A stretch of DNA of 64,000 bases, from NCBI GenBank assembly GCA_900618425.1, contig UZAN01040151.1:24420-88419 (forward strand), given 5' to 3'. The notes below the pieces were generated by a model, which saw nothing but the letters and a program-made list of their open reading frames with translations, had not been told where the DNA came from and made no database searches. Each line of letters begins with the position of its first letter. Positions within the stretch are counted from its first letter, which is position 1. Origin of the DNA: Echinostoma caproni (lineage: Eukaryota > Platyhelminthes > Trematoda > Plagiorchiida > Echinostomatidae). The position numbers and the translations under genes are program-made. Below, piece by piece: positions 13,686 to 24,507 of this stretch.

Positions 13686-16600
13686 GAAAACTCAACAGAA
13701 ATATGCTTCCCCCTTCTCGCTTTCTGCCCGTCCCAAACCAAAGTGGATTTTGTGTACTACAAATGATATTCGACATGCAATAGTGATGTGGATCTACGGC
13801 AGCTATTGAATATTTTTCGAACCACGATGGTCTTGTACTAGAGATCCCCCGGAAAACAGTTAACCAGTTCAGTCACAGAAAAGTATTCGATGGGGAGGGG
13901 GCGATTTAGGAGTGGAGATTTATCTGGCCCGTTGACCTCACCGTAGTGGAGCTGATAAGATAAAATGAGTTTGCCACCACGTGAACTTCTGGGGCAAGTT
14001 CCTTTCGGGAATCAGGTGAACTAGTAGCATATAATCCACTTTAAGGGCAATTAGTCACATGAGTTCAGGGGGAAAATGTGATTTAATAACTATGGGTTTT
14101 CAAGTTAAACGTGGTATAAAATATTCAAAACTATTACAAGAATAGCATGAGTGTGTGAGGCGGAGAAATAAATTGTTCTTCAAAAGGAACTTTTGGTTAA
14201 AATATAATAAAAAGAGGATGGGCTAAAGTCCACTTAAAATTTCTTTGGTTATACAATTGCCATATTATTTTGTAGAATTATAACACATGTTGTCATTCAT
14301 TTCAAATCGAAAATTATAGTGAACATAATAGCGGACATTTACTGCCAATGACAACCATATTGAACGTCCATTTGGCCTATGAACCATTCCAACGAGTAGC
14401 TTCTGGCTTTAACAACAAAACTAACTGTGGCCATACTGATAAAACCAAATCACAGGAATCATTCCCACTTTATAGAAGGCAATCTTTCGGTAAAAGAAAC
14501 CTGATCATTGGACAAGACGCTACATACTATAGGCCATCACGCGAGTTGTAGTAATAAATACAGCTCAAGCACAATGACTTAGAATTAGCCGAAGAAGTAC
14601 AAAAGACGGCGTTGTTCTTTTAAATTCATTTCATTGAATACATGCAATGATACGAACAATTTTAAGGGGAGAAGTATCCCATCAAATATTTTGTCACACC
14701 TGAATTGAACCCATCATTGACAAAACATTGAATAATAAAACAAGTGCGATTTGCTTCGTCTTCTGTTTTATCTTCTGAGAGTGATAAAAACAAGGTGTTA
14801 GTCATTAAAACTGACTAGGAAAATTTTACTTCGGTTTGTTGTCCCAATGGAACTGAAGACCACACACGAATTTTTTTTCTTTTGCTGCATCATTTGAGCG
14901 ATGAAGTCACCACATCTGTTGCGGTGACTTGCTCACATTCTGGTTGGCGTTTCACCACGCTTAGCAATTTGTTAGGGGATTTAAATGGTGAAAAGAGAGA
15001 GATTCACCCCAGTATGAACTCGTGGTTGGATGAGTAGACCGCGTGCTGTCAGAAAGAATGATTTTTATATTTGTGTGTGAGATCCCAAGTGTTTCTTTAT
15101 GCGTTCGAAATGAAAAATATGTGATTAGTGATACGGTGTAAAAGTGCCTGAGTTCATCCGAGTGCAAACAGGTTGAACGAAGGTTAAGGCAATACGAAAA
15201 TGAAAATATTCACTGGAACTGGGAAAACAAGCAGTTTCCATATGGAACTTCATAATTCATAACCACGAATAACTTTGGATTGGGAAATAATGTCCTAAGC
15301 ATGACTCGCATTGTTTATACAGTCGAACCCTAAATTTGGTTCCCCTAGGTTATGGTTGAATTTGTTGACATAAGAACGTCGGTCATCGCGTCTCATCTAC
15401 GAGACTGACCTTGGGACGCACCTGAATTTGTGGGTATTCTAATCAAAACAGTTGTGATATCATTGTCTGGGGTGGGTGAACTGTCTCTCTTGGTTGCGTG
15501 TGTGTGTGGTTAGTTATTCACTGAATATGTAGACCACACGAGTTCAGTGATATGCGAAACACATTGCCAAACTCACCTTTACCTCACTATTCCCACTACC
15601 ACTTTCATTACCCACAAAGTTTGTCTATGTGCCCGTGCATGTGTGCATCTCTTCAAGCCTGTGTCAATAGCCTCAGCGTCATTCAAAACGAGTCACCCAA
15701 GAAGGATAACATAGCCGCGGTGTCTTAGGTGAAACGTCATCCAACAGTGTGGGTTGTTGGCCAAATCCTACCCACAGGTGCTGTGCACTAGGCGTTTGAT
15801 TCCAAGCAAGAGCGTGGATCAGTACAGTCATCGTGACGTATATTGTTTACACAAGTACGGAATGGGAAAGAGATGCATAACACTATCGTTGGGTAGGAAA
15901 TAAGATTTTGTGATAGAGTCGGTACGAGGAGATAGATAAATTGTGTGAGAGTGAGCCAAAGAGAGAGAGAAAGGATGTGTGGATTTGGTGAGGCAACATG
16001 GAGAGATGTATCTCGTTCCAAACAACAACTGATAACCAAGTGGTGGGCAATCATATGTACTCTGTCAATGACAACATTGATCGATGTGTAATTTATGATA
16101 AGCGGCAAGTGACCTGGAAAGCGATTAGTGATGTGAATAGCGTGTTTACTTACGTTCAACCATAAGAGTTTGTCCGGGAATGAGAATCTCGGATTCTTAG
16201 AGAGTACGGTTCTGTAAAAGAAAGGAGAAAGCAACTTGTGGTGGTGAAAGTCAACTTGGTAAAGTGTTTTTGGTGCTCTTGCTGAAGTATATAACATACT
16301 CATATCATGATATCTAGTGCTGCCAGAGGAATCTAGCTAGTCTCGTTTTGCGCAATACCTGAAGTTGGATAGGGTAAGAGAAATTTTCTCTGGCTTTGTG
16401 ATTTCATTTCGATGTGAGTTGTCGCTCAATCGCTCATCCCATCTCTGTTTCAACACGACGGACTAAGCGAAGTTAATTAGATGATCAGGGTTATTCAGAT
16501 TTTAATTGTTTTGTTCATCACATTTGTAACTACATTCATCATTTATGTTTCAACGTTTACCAGTTTAGGTCTGTTGGACTTATTTAACACAGCAATTTCA

Positions 16601-18202
16601 TGATGCTACTCCTAGGTAATAGTTAACTTGATAAACCCAATTAAATTACCGTATGCATATTTGGGTCCCATTCGGTTTCCAAATCATTCGGCAAGCACCA
16701 AACTAGATTGAGTTTCAGTATATGGCAAAAGTTGCACACTATAAGACTTCGTTATCTGCTCAGAAGATCAACTGGAAAGAAGCTATTATCATTGTTCATA
16801 GTAATTCTTTACAAATTAAAACCAATTCAGAAAAAATGGTACTTTTTAGGAGGGATTTTGTTCAACTGGGATTCAGCCTGAATCGACCGATAAATCAGTT
16901 GTTTACTATCTTTTCAGCTCAGATTCGAAATCAGCCATGAACTGATGTGAAAACTGTCAGAAATTGGCAGTACTCGTATTCTGATACCAGTGAAATGAAT
17001 CAATTCAAGTCACGAGTCTTGGGCTATCAGGCATTTCAATCGGGAACTGCAACGCGAACCGGAATGATTCAGTCAGGCAATCAAACGAATGTTGTTGCAT
17101 CGATCTTTGTTCCACAGAGTCTGTCCAAAATATCCGGCTGTGGAGAACAATTGACTGCTCTGAACTGCTATGGAGATGTAATCTCTGCTTGTTCGGGCTG
17201 GACGGATGGGGGAGTTTAGAAGTTACCGATCTGAAATGGAGCAACGGAATTCCAGAGAGTAATTTCCAGTGTCATTCCGTGAGGAGTTAATTTGCTTCGG
17301 ATTGTTCAAGAAAACATTATAATATAGTATTTCACATATGTTTCCCCATGAACCTAATAGATGGAAAAAGTGAAATATCTAACATTTCCATCACATTGAA
17401 CGTCGTTACAACTGAATTATTTCAAAAAATCCTATTTAAAAAGTTATTGTGAACATACGGAAAAAGTGAAACCATTTTATGACCCTAATTTACCTGGTAG
17501 CAATTGATATCTGTACATATTACCAATCCACTGTCATTCTTTAAAATTTGTTATTTAGTTATCATAGTGTGATACAATTACTACATCATTAAAATCCGTG
17601 TGTAATGATGACTTCAGTCATTACATTTAGCACGTATCTATTCTATAGTAGTAAATCCTGTTGGTCTGTCCTAAATCTAGAGGAATCCGGTGCAAAAGAC
17701 TTTACGGTGGATGATTTTCAATCGGCGGAACATTTACTGATTTGCCGTCTACAAGTGGCCGGTTCAATGATCATTAACGTGAATAACTGATCCCCTGTCT
17801 GGTTCTGATTCGAAGGAACGAGAAAGAACAATGTTCTTTTGATTGAATTTTTCAGCTTCCATCAAGATGCTATGGATCAGTATTAGTATGTACGGTTATC
17901 AAACAGCCAGATTATTTTATTCAAGTTGGTGATACTTTTTGGTCATTTGTATATGACTTATGATGGTAGATTGTCCTGTGTTTTATACTCGATACTATAG
18001 TGATAAATTGGTTCAACTTGATATCAGGGACTTGTTTTTATTTATCCAGTTCACGCTTCAAGTTGTTGCCAACAAACTGCTGTCAGCATACTGGGCATTT
18101 AAAACCCGATTCGCTCGGTCTGTTGTGGTTTGCCACTGCAAATGTGAAAGTCTAAGTTGACGGCTAAGCGATAGATTTGAATGATTTCTTGTTTCAGTCC
18201 AC

Positions 18203-18533
18203 CTGCCGTTCAACACACTGCACGGGGTTTAAGAAATCAAAGATAATCTCATTCGGTTTTATTTCCAGCATGGTAATGCGTTGCGTAACGTGCTGGTGTT
18301 CGTCTTGCAGGATTTCAGTACAGAATAGGAAACGTCCACCAACCAACTGATCGTTTGATTGATTACTTTTTATTAAAGCCTCTCTAACAAACACCCAAAA
18401 GAAGTCAAATATTGCCATGAAATGAAACGGGTCTAAAATTTCATAATTACGCGTGTTTCGATATAGGTAATTCACTTCTGCTTTTCTTTTTACAAAATGC
18501 GAAAAGGATGCACGTTTTTTCCATTGAATACAC
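18203..18533 (-). CDS. Candidate internal exon of an unrecognised host gene
   Basis: On the minus strand a 110-codon open stretch is preceded by a strong splice acceptor: a T-rich tract of about 19 bases ending in TTTAG, with the AG at plus 18534-18535. It ends at CAG|GTGGAC (exon end 18203), a weak but possible donor. The stretch starts in phase 2 and ends in phase 0. The amino-acid composition is that of an ordinary folded protein, with segments such as ILDPFHFMAIFDFFWVFVRE and ITMLEIKPNEIIFDFLNP. I do not recognise the family, and I see no catalytic motif or signal peptide. The frame stays open through both putative splice sites (to a stop at 18194-18196), so an unspliced chance frame is the main alternative. 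The exon at 18734-18938 lies upstream on the same strand, but its donor phase does not fit this acceptor. Confidence 0.35.
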
Positions 18534-18733
18534 CTAAATAATAAACAAAACACCGTAGGTGATGGTCTTTGAACACCTCCAGCCACAGTCAGACAAAAGA
18601 CATTTATCAGTCTGTATATAGGATTCAACGCGACGTTCAAATCTGGAATGCCGATTGGTGCCGTTCCCATTCAGTATTTTCATTTCAGTAATGTTTGAAA
18701 CAGGACCAAACGGGATAGATGACTCTGATGAAC

Positions 18734-18938
18734 CTGTGCCGTTTGAAGTGCATTGGATAAAACATCTGCCCATTCAAGTATGGCGTGTGTGTGTGTGATG
18801 TAACCCCGACAGACCGGCATGGTTTCCGACCACATTACGGTTTTAATTCTCGTGTAAGTGTTTAAAATGTCAGTCCGTTGAATTCTGTGTCCTTCCACGG
18901 CTAGATGGTTAGGAGTCGGCAGCGTACGATTGATTTTT
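18734..18938 (-). CDS. Candidate internal exon of an unrecognised host gene
   Basis: On the minus strand a pyrimidine-containing acceptor (GACCTCTGCTTTGACAG, AG at plus 18939-18940) opens a 205-base stretch. It encodes a non-repetitive sequence including TDILNTYTRIKTVMWSE and HTHAILEWADVLSNALQT, and ends at CAG|GTTCAT. It starts in phase 2 and ends in phase 0. If this donor is right, the phases do not join to the 18203-18533 exon. Either an intervening exon is missing, a different donor is used, or one of the two is a chance frame. No family recognised. Confidence 0.28.
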
Positions 18939-20744
18939 CTGTCAAAGCAGAGGTCAACGATTGATACCAATTGAATAAAAAAGAATGCTTATTCAAAGTG
19001 ATTGCGATCGCCAAATTCTGCCAGTTTTATGATACGGAGGGAGGAAATTTGATTTAGACGAAACTCGAGAGCACCCAGAGATTGTCAGTGACAACTAAAA
19101 ACTTTACAACTGCAGTCCACACGGAGTGTTTAAACAATTTTGGTTCCGTACGTGACACATCAGTGTGTTCCAACGCTGGTTTGTGGTGCGTGCACAATAT
19201 TAACTCATCGAACACCGTAATAGCCAACTGTTACTCGATTTTCAAATAGAATGATTGACTAAAGCTGACAAATCTCGGCAGTGCGAAGCTTATTCACGTC
19301 AGCGCATAAAAATGCGCGGTGTGAATGCTTTGCCTGCCGTTTTTCCTGATGACGCGGCATGAATAACTGCACCCGTGGATTTTCCACAACTTTCGGTCAA
19401 GAATAAAATTGGGGGGAATGAGAGCTTTTGAAAGATCCCATCGAGCTCGAAAGCAGCTGAATTTCACAACAGACGGGCAGAGTTGCCAGCAAATTGCACA
19501 ACAATCAATTGATCTACACGCTTATACAATTCATTTAATGCTGCCCAACTTTATTCACTAACATCTCAGTTCGTAAACCATCCAAAGGAAAGCGCCAGAT
19601 TTTTGCTTTATATAATTTGTCTGTGAGTCATTTTTATGCTGTTCTCTTTCTGATAAACCATTAAATATTAATGAGCTGTCGACCTCTACATCCTCCGGTA
19701 ACCTGATTGTTCCCACCTCAAAATAAAACGTTCTGTCTTGGAGCCATCCAAGTTATTTTTACTTACTCATTTTTTAAATTGTGATCATCCTATAATAAGT
19801 AAATAAAGTGCAGTTTTTATGAGCGTTCATCACACCCAAAAATACAGGTACAAAATGCGTAAAACGCGCGTAATAACTGACAACAGAACTGCATAACTCA
19901 TTCTTCCTAAGGGCAGAGTAAACAGGAAAAATTTTAACCCCTACATCAATAAAAAAAATTGAAAACGGCAAGATTTATTAGGAACAATTTAGTAGTGTTT
20001 AAGGAGGACAAATAAAAGAAAATATGTGGTCTGGAAGGGGATGCAAAGTTCAACTCGGCTACCTAAAACAATATCCTGTCATTTTGTGACACCGGATGAG
20101 CGTTATTACCAATTGACAGGTGCTTTTGTGCAGCACAGACCTCATTAATGGCACTTGTCCAGGTGTCACGGTCAGGGAACATGCACTCTGAGGGGAGAAT
20201 CAGGCCATTTATGGCAGTGGCGGACAAACAGAGTAGGCAGGCAGCTGGCTCGATAAAAATGTAATAATGGAGGGAACGAGGACAACAAGTTCCTCCAGAT
20301 GACAAAATTTCGATGGAGTGTATTGTGGGCACAACGCGATTTCTGACCTCTCTAAAGACAGTGAGTAATCATCGAGGAGTTTTAGCGACTAAGTTTATTT
20401 GTTTGTTTTGATTTCATTAATTTGTTTTAAGATACGGTCTGAAGTTGTAAAAGTTATTGTATAAAATGAATGGTCTGTCCAAGATGTGCATGATGTAAAC
20501 AAGGGCTTAGAATACTGGAACTTTTGTATATTTATTTTAAGCGACGTTCGCAAATAGAACTACAAACTGTCTGTGACTAACGGACATTTCCCAAGAAAGA
20601 TATGCCACGAAAAGCCAGTTCATTCACCGCAGCAGTTGCTTCTGATCAAGATTAAAGCAAATGAAATGAAGTTCTGATTTCCAGTACTTAGTGCATATAG
20701 TTGCCTCATCATCATCGTCGTCATCATCATCAATGAAAAGCTAA
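18939..20744. other. No gene seen upstream of the Penelope-like element
   Basis: Noncoding AT-rich DNA. A short CATCATCATCGTCGTCATCATCATC trinucleotide tract lies at 20707-20731, immediately before the open frame of the element. The 5' terminus of the element could not be located, because I see no repeat that would mark a pseudo-LTR. Confidence 0.45.
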
Positions 20745-22748
20745 CATGGAATTGATTTATGTTGGGCTGAGTGGAAGGGGCAGAGTATCAAAGAAGCATT
20801 ATCGGCTTATTCGATGAAATACTTTATAAATCTATGCAAACCTCATGGGATCAAGCAGTACATTTTAATCGACAGTAGTCATTTTGTTCTATATCCAAGG
20901 TGTCCGGAAAAAACAGATAAGATAATTTCTTTCGTGAATACATGTTACGGAATCCAGGGAAATAAGCAGGCTTATAGGAGCTTGGTGGCAGACGAACAAT
21001 TAATGCGTTTAAAAGAGCTGCGTCAAAATCCGAACTTCATAATTTCCAGACCAGACAAAGGGATGAGTATTATCGTCACGAACAAGCTGAGCTATATAGT
21101 CAAGATGAATTTCATCCTCGGTGATAAATATAAGTTCCAGAAAACAAACGGAGAGGATGACAAAACTGAACAGATTGAAAATAAGTTTTTCCAGAATTTA
21201 GGATGCCTTAAACAAAGGGATATAATATACACGATCACGTTTGAACGTATCCAGTCAACTGGAACGAGGATTCAGCGGATGTTTAGACTATCAAAAGTAT
21301 ATATAAACAGCGTTCTACTCAGGCTAATATTGGACATGTGCGACTCACTTTACCGCCGAATGGCTAAATGACTCGTGAGCCAATTGGAACCTATAAAGAC
21401 TGGACTAGCGAAGCATAAGTTACGAGATTGGCTTTATCTGGTGGATTCTATTCAGAACATGAATGTAAACGAATTACGGCTGCTTTGCCTAGACGTAACT
21501 ACGATATTTACTAATGGCCCTATCAAAGAAAATATTGATTACTTAACAGACCACATCCAAATGAATGACATCAATATCGGCATCCCGACTGAGGACTTAA
21601 AAGAGTTATTTTATTTTTGCACATATAACGTGCAATTCAAACTAAACGATACTGTTTATTGTTACAAAGACGGCGTTGAAATGGACTCCCCACCAAGCCC
21701 GTTGTTTGTGGGCGTTTTCATGGCAATGCTAGAAAACAACGCCCTTATAACTTCCATCGAAGAATACAAGCTATACAGTAGATTTGTTGACGAGTTATTG
21801 TGTTTCGTGGAGGAGGATAGTAATCCTAATGAGCTATTGACAACATGCAACTGCGAGCATCCAGATATTAAGTTTGCTCTACAGGAGGAAACTGACAACC
21901 AGATCGTATTTCCTGATGTTTGCCTCAAACGCGGTGAAGAGAGGTTTATCCAACGCTCAGTGGTCGGATCAATACACTCACTTTCAAAGTTTCGTACCTC
22001 TCAAAACAAAGCGAAACTTGATTTAATGTCTCACTACAGAACTCAAAATATCTGCCCAGCTGATACAGTCCAGAACGAATTAGAATTCCTGCTCCAGGTC
22101 TACCAATAAAATAGATACCCGGATAAATTTGTGGGTAGCATATTTTAACGCCAGATAGACGAGGGGAAATTAGTTGGCGTAAGAAAGAAACCAGTTTACT
22201 TAAGACTGCCTTTTAAAGGTGACACTATGACGAAAAAAGTTACTCAAAATTTGAAAGCAGTGATCAGTCAAATGTTCCACGCAGCGAAATGGCGTGTCAC
22301 ACTCGCATCCAGACCGGCCCTCAAATATAGAGTTCCTGTTCCTCACTCTCATGCTTGTTCCTGTAGAACAACGTACATTGGTAGCACGAGCAAACGCTTG
22401 GCTCAGAGAGTTGGTGAGCATTATCCGGTCCGGTTACACACTGGGGTGACAAAGTCAAGTACGAGCGAAACGCATTCACAACTTGTCGAGTCAGGTTGTT
22501 TAGTTGATTTAAGCAGGACTTTTCGTCCCCCATACCAGGTTTGTGAACAAAAATCTGAGCGCAATAAACATCGCATCCTGGCCACAGCGGAAGCAGTGAG
22601 AATTCACATTCACAATTCACCCTTGTGTGAGCAAATCGAATTGCGAGGACATTGTGTCTCCCGTGGCCCTCCACCCACCCCTCCCAATCTTCGGCAAATC
22701 CGGACCAAACACTACACTGGAAACAATAGATTTATCTATATCCCTTAA
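20745..22748 (+). pseudogene. Penelope-like retroelement: reverse transcriptase with C-terminal GIY-YIG endonuclease, inactivated by three nonsense codons
   Basis: One frame runs the whole way, numbered here from the ATG at 20814 (the frame is open back to 20745). The fingers contain the Penelope-type RPDKG signature (residues 79-83). Reverse transcriptase motif A is LCLDV, with the catalytic Asp at about 227. The motif B region is DGVEMDSPPSP at about 286-296, degraded from the usual DGVAMGSPLGP form. Motif C is FVDE at about 324-327, where Penelope-like enzymes have FVDD. The nuclease follows from about residue 515: a CSC pair, TTYIG, an Arg (532) in RVGEH, and a catalytic-type Glu in AEAVRI (about 593). 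Frame-preserving stops lie at 21369-21371 (TGA, probably from Trp), 22107-22109 (TAA) and 22146-22148 (TAA). About 644 codons remain, shorter than a full family member. Such elements reverse-transcribe their RNA at nicks made by the GIY-YIG nuclease. This copy cannot make a full protein, and the motif C change would also be expected to damage polymerisation. Confidence 0.9.
22227..22748 (+). CDS. GIY-YIG endonuclease segment of the Penelope-like element (longest uninterrupted 3' open part)
   Basis: Downstream of the last nonsense codon the frame is open for about 200 codons and carries the whole nuclease. Features in order: the CSC motif that precedes GIY-YIG in this family, the TTYIG core, RVGEH with the conserved Arg and His, a Val/Ser-rich middle, then AEAVRI with the metal-binding-type Glu, and the family's SPLCEQIEL C-terminal signature. 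The frame ends in a Pro-rich tail (RGPPPTPPN) and a TAA at 22746-22748. It is listed separately because this domain is intact at every position I can check, unlike the polymerase. It has no promoter or start of its own that I can support, so expression as a separate protein is unlikely. Confidence 0.7.
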   Translation: MTKKVTQNLKAVISQMFHAAKWRVTLASRPALKYRVPVPHSHACSCRTTYIGSTSKRLAQRVGEHYPVRLHTGVTKSSTSETHSQLVESGCLVDLSRTFRPPYQVCEQKSERNKHRILATAEAVRIHIHNSPLCEQIELRGHCVSRGPPPTPPNLRQIRTKHYTGNNRFIYIP

Positions 22749-23230
22749 ATTTTACTAATTTATCATTGTCAATTTTTGGAGGTATTCCACCCTCTCGTTT
22801 TTGATAGCAGTTATAAATTGCGATGCACAGTACTGACCAATTGTGATGTACTAAAATATTTTCTTACTGATCAAATTGAGTTAGCTTCATTATATTTATC
22901 ATCTTTAATAATGCTGTTACCTACAAGAACCTACAAGTGCTTCACATGAACCCGTTGCTTCAGTTTCGATTAGACCTGTATAAGCCAAAGGGCGCGAATC
23001 ACCGAAAACAAGTCGCGTGCACTATATTTTGTTCAATCCATAATTTAGAAGCTCATGGTTGATTTAATTTCCCAACCTTGTTTGAAACTGCATCTGTTAA
23101 ATTACGTCATCCAAATGGCGGTCACAGTTTTGTATGGAATCTAACCGCCACTTGATAATCGTTAAAGTGAGTGAAACAACTTATCACAATTCAAGGACAG
23201 TGCTTGGAATGTATTCACCTTAGAATGAAA
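22749..23230. other. Element 3' flank, no gene
   Basis: AT-rich. The 3' untranslated part of the Penelope-like element must begin here, but I see no terminal repeat that fixes its end. Confidence 0.5.
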
Positions 23231-23575
23231 TCATAGTTTAAGGGGCATTTGCAACCAAAAAATGAAGGAAACAGGGTAGGAAGCATAATGAACATTTGTT
23301 TGACGTCGTATAACACATTGATGAGAAAACTCAAATAAGGTAAGCAAGTATTTTTTCATTTGGAATGATGGTGGCTTTCTGAGATTGAAGATTGCGTGAT
23401 ATGTTTTAATTGGTAAGTGAAGCACAATGCATGCAGACCTTTGAACACGGCGCAAGTGTCTAGTGTACAAAATAACAATCAGCGGATTATATAAACAAAA
23501 CGATCTGGGATAAATGCTGTGACTTTGGTATGCGTTCAATGTTGTCATTCGTCCGGGAACAGTTGCAGAAATTCT
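23231..23575 (-). pseudogene. LINE reverse transcriptase C-terminal (thumb) fossil
   Basis: On the minus strand an open frame contains LYNPLIVIL, then HLRRVQRSACIVLHLP, then a segment ending ALRK-like with FQMKKYLLTLFEF and HQCV. In jockey/CR1/RTE-type LINEs the region after the polymerase palm reads LYNSLI(V/L)P, a short DYC segment, then L..VQ..A.R, then a helix-rich tail ending near a WNS-type motif. The same order is seen here, with the DYC segment apparently deleted. The open frame continues upstream past the first Met. This is family resemblance from memory, and no palm motifs are present. It is a different subfamily from the fragments at 35.7 and 61 kb. Confidence 0.55.
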
Positions 23576-24339
23576 CCGCTGTGAACTCCTAATCCAAATT
23601 ATAAGTAATTTAATCTGTGTCGGTAAATAGGGTTTAACTTATGTGACGATTTACGAAGAAACACAAGAAGAATCCACATAATTTATTTTCCCAGGAAGCC
23701 GTGAATTATAGTAACAATTAGACTGAGTGTATCTGTAAGATAACTGGGCGTTATTTTTACTTTTCCCTTCACATGAATGTACGGAAACAGAGCGACCATT
23801 TGTTTGACCAAAAGTTCAATTGTTATTAGAAAAACTTTGGAACGACAGAGCCTCCCCTAATTGGTTGTTTTGGCTATCCACCTCCGTGTGATCTATTCTA
23901 GAATAGTCCCAAAAGGAGGTTCGCATTTCTGATAGCAACAGTACCGATAGGTTTGCCTTGGTAAGCCGTGGAGGGGATCAACCTTCAAGGAGGTGTTTAC
24001 TAGTTATTTATATTTCAACCAATCCGCATATTCTCTGTTTTCATATTCACGCTTTGAACTACTTTGATCGTAAATCATTGTGACCACCCCGACCACTTAG
24101 ATGCATTAAGGTACCCAGCGGTAATTAGACTCACCCTGTTTTTACCCAAGTAGAAAGAAGCGCATTTGGCATAAATTTATTTCATCTGGAAACAGTTCTG
24201 TTGGAATCTACGAAGCAAAGAAAGAACTAAAATATTCAGTGAAAAGTTATGGTCCGATGCGATTAATTTCAGGGTAGAGTAATCATTGATCAAACATAGG
24301 AGATCCGTTACGGAAACGTTGATATTTTGGAGGACTTAC

Positions 24340-24507
24340 AGAGATCTCATTATTTACAAATAATTCATCTGTACTATTTGGGAAAGAAGCTCTTAGCAAT
24401 GGAACTGCCCAACCAATTCTCGAGGAAAGAAAATGACCTTCCGGATTGAAAAGTGGATGAATACAGTTGTATCCATCGTTAAAAATGGTGACCATAGAAG
24501 TGTTTTT
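24340..24507 (-). CDS. Candidate 168-nt internal exon of an unrecognised host gene
   Basis: On the minus strand an acceptor GGACTGCAG (AG at plus 24508-24509) is followed by exactly 56 open codons, and then a consensus donor TCT|GTAAGT (GT at plus 24338-24339). The exon is phase 0 at both ends. The product contains NTSMVTIFNDGYNCIHPLFN, then SRIGWAVPLLRASFPNSTDE. It has ordinary composition, Gly/Trp/Pro/Cys content and two N-glycosylation-type sequons (NTS, NST), which would suit an extracellular or luminal domain. I do not recognise the family. The perfect donor and symmetric phase make this the strongest host-exon candidate in the window. The pyrimidine tract before the acceptor is mediocre, so chance cannot be excluded. 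Confidence 0.42.

Larger units (their letters stand above)
11071..18202. other. No supported gene
   Basis: Long AT-rich stretch. It includes a perfect short hairpin at 11436-11461 and a nested inverted repeat at 13609-13685, both listed separately. The longest open frame is 171 codons (15788-16303, minus), but its composition is low-complexity and hydrophobic, rich in S, L and H, and it has no family resemblance. An open frame at 16941-17219 (plus) has fairly ordinary composition, but neither homology nor a good acceptor supports it. Confidence 0.5.

Noticed and set aside
15788..16303. 171-codon minus-strand frame
   Set aside because: Low-complexity composition rich in Ser, Leu and His, no domain, no splice signals, and an overlapping second frame of similar character. 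Consistent with a chance frame opposite GA-rich sequence.
21662..21928. Minus-strand frames overlapping the Penelope-like polymerase and nuclease (also 22200-22674)
   Set aside because: Antisense shadows of the plus-strand coding sequence.
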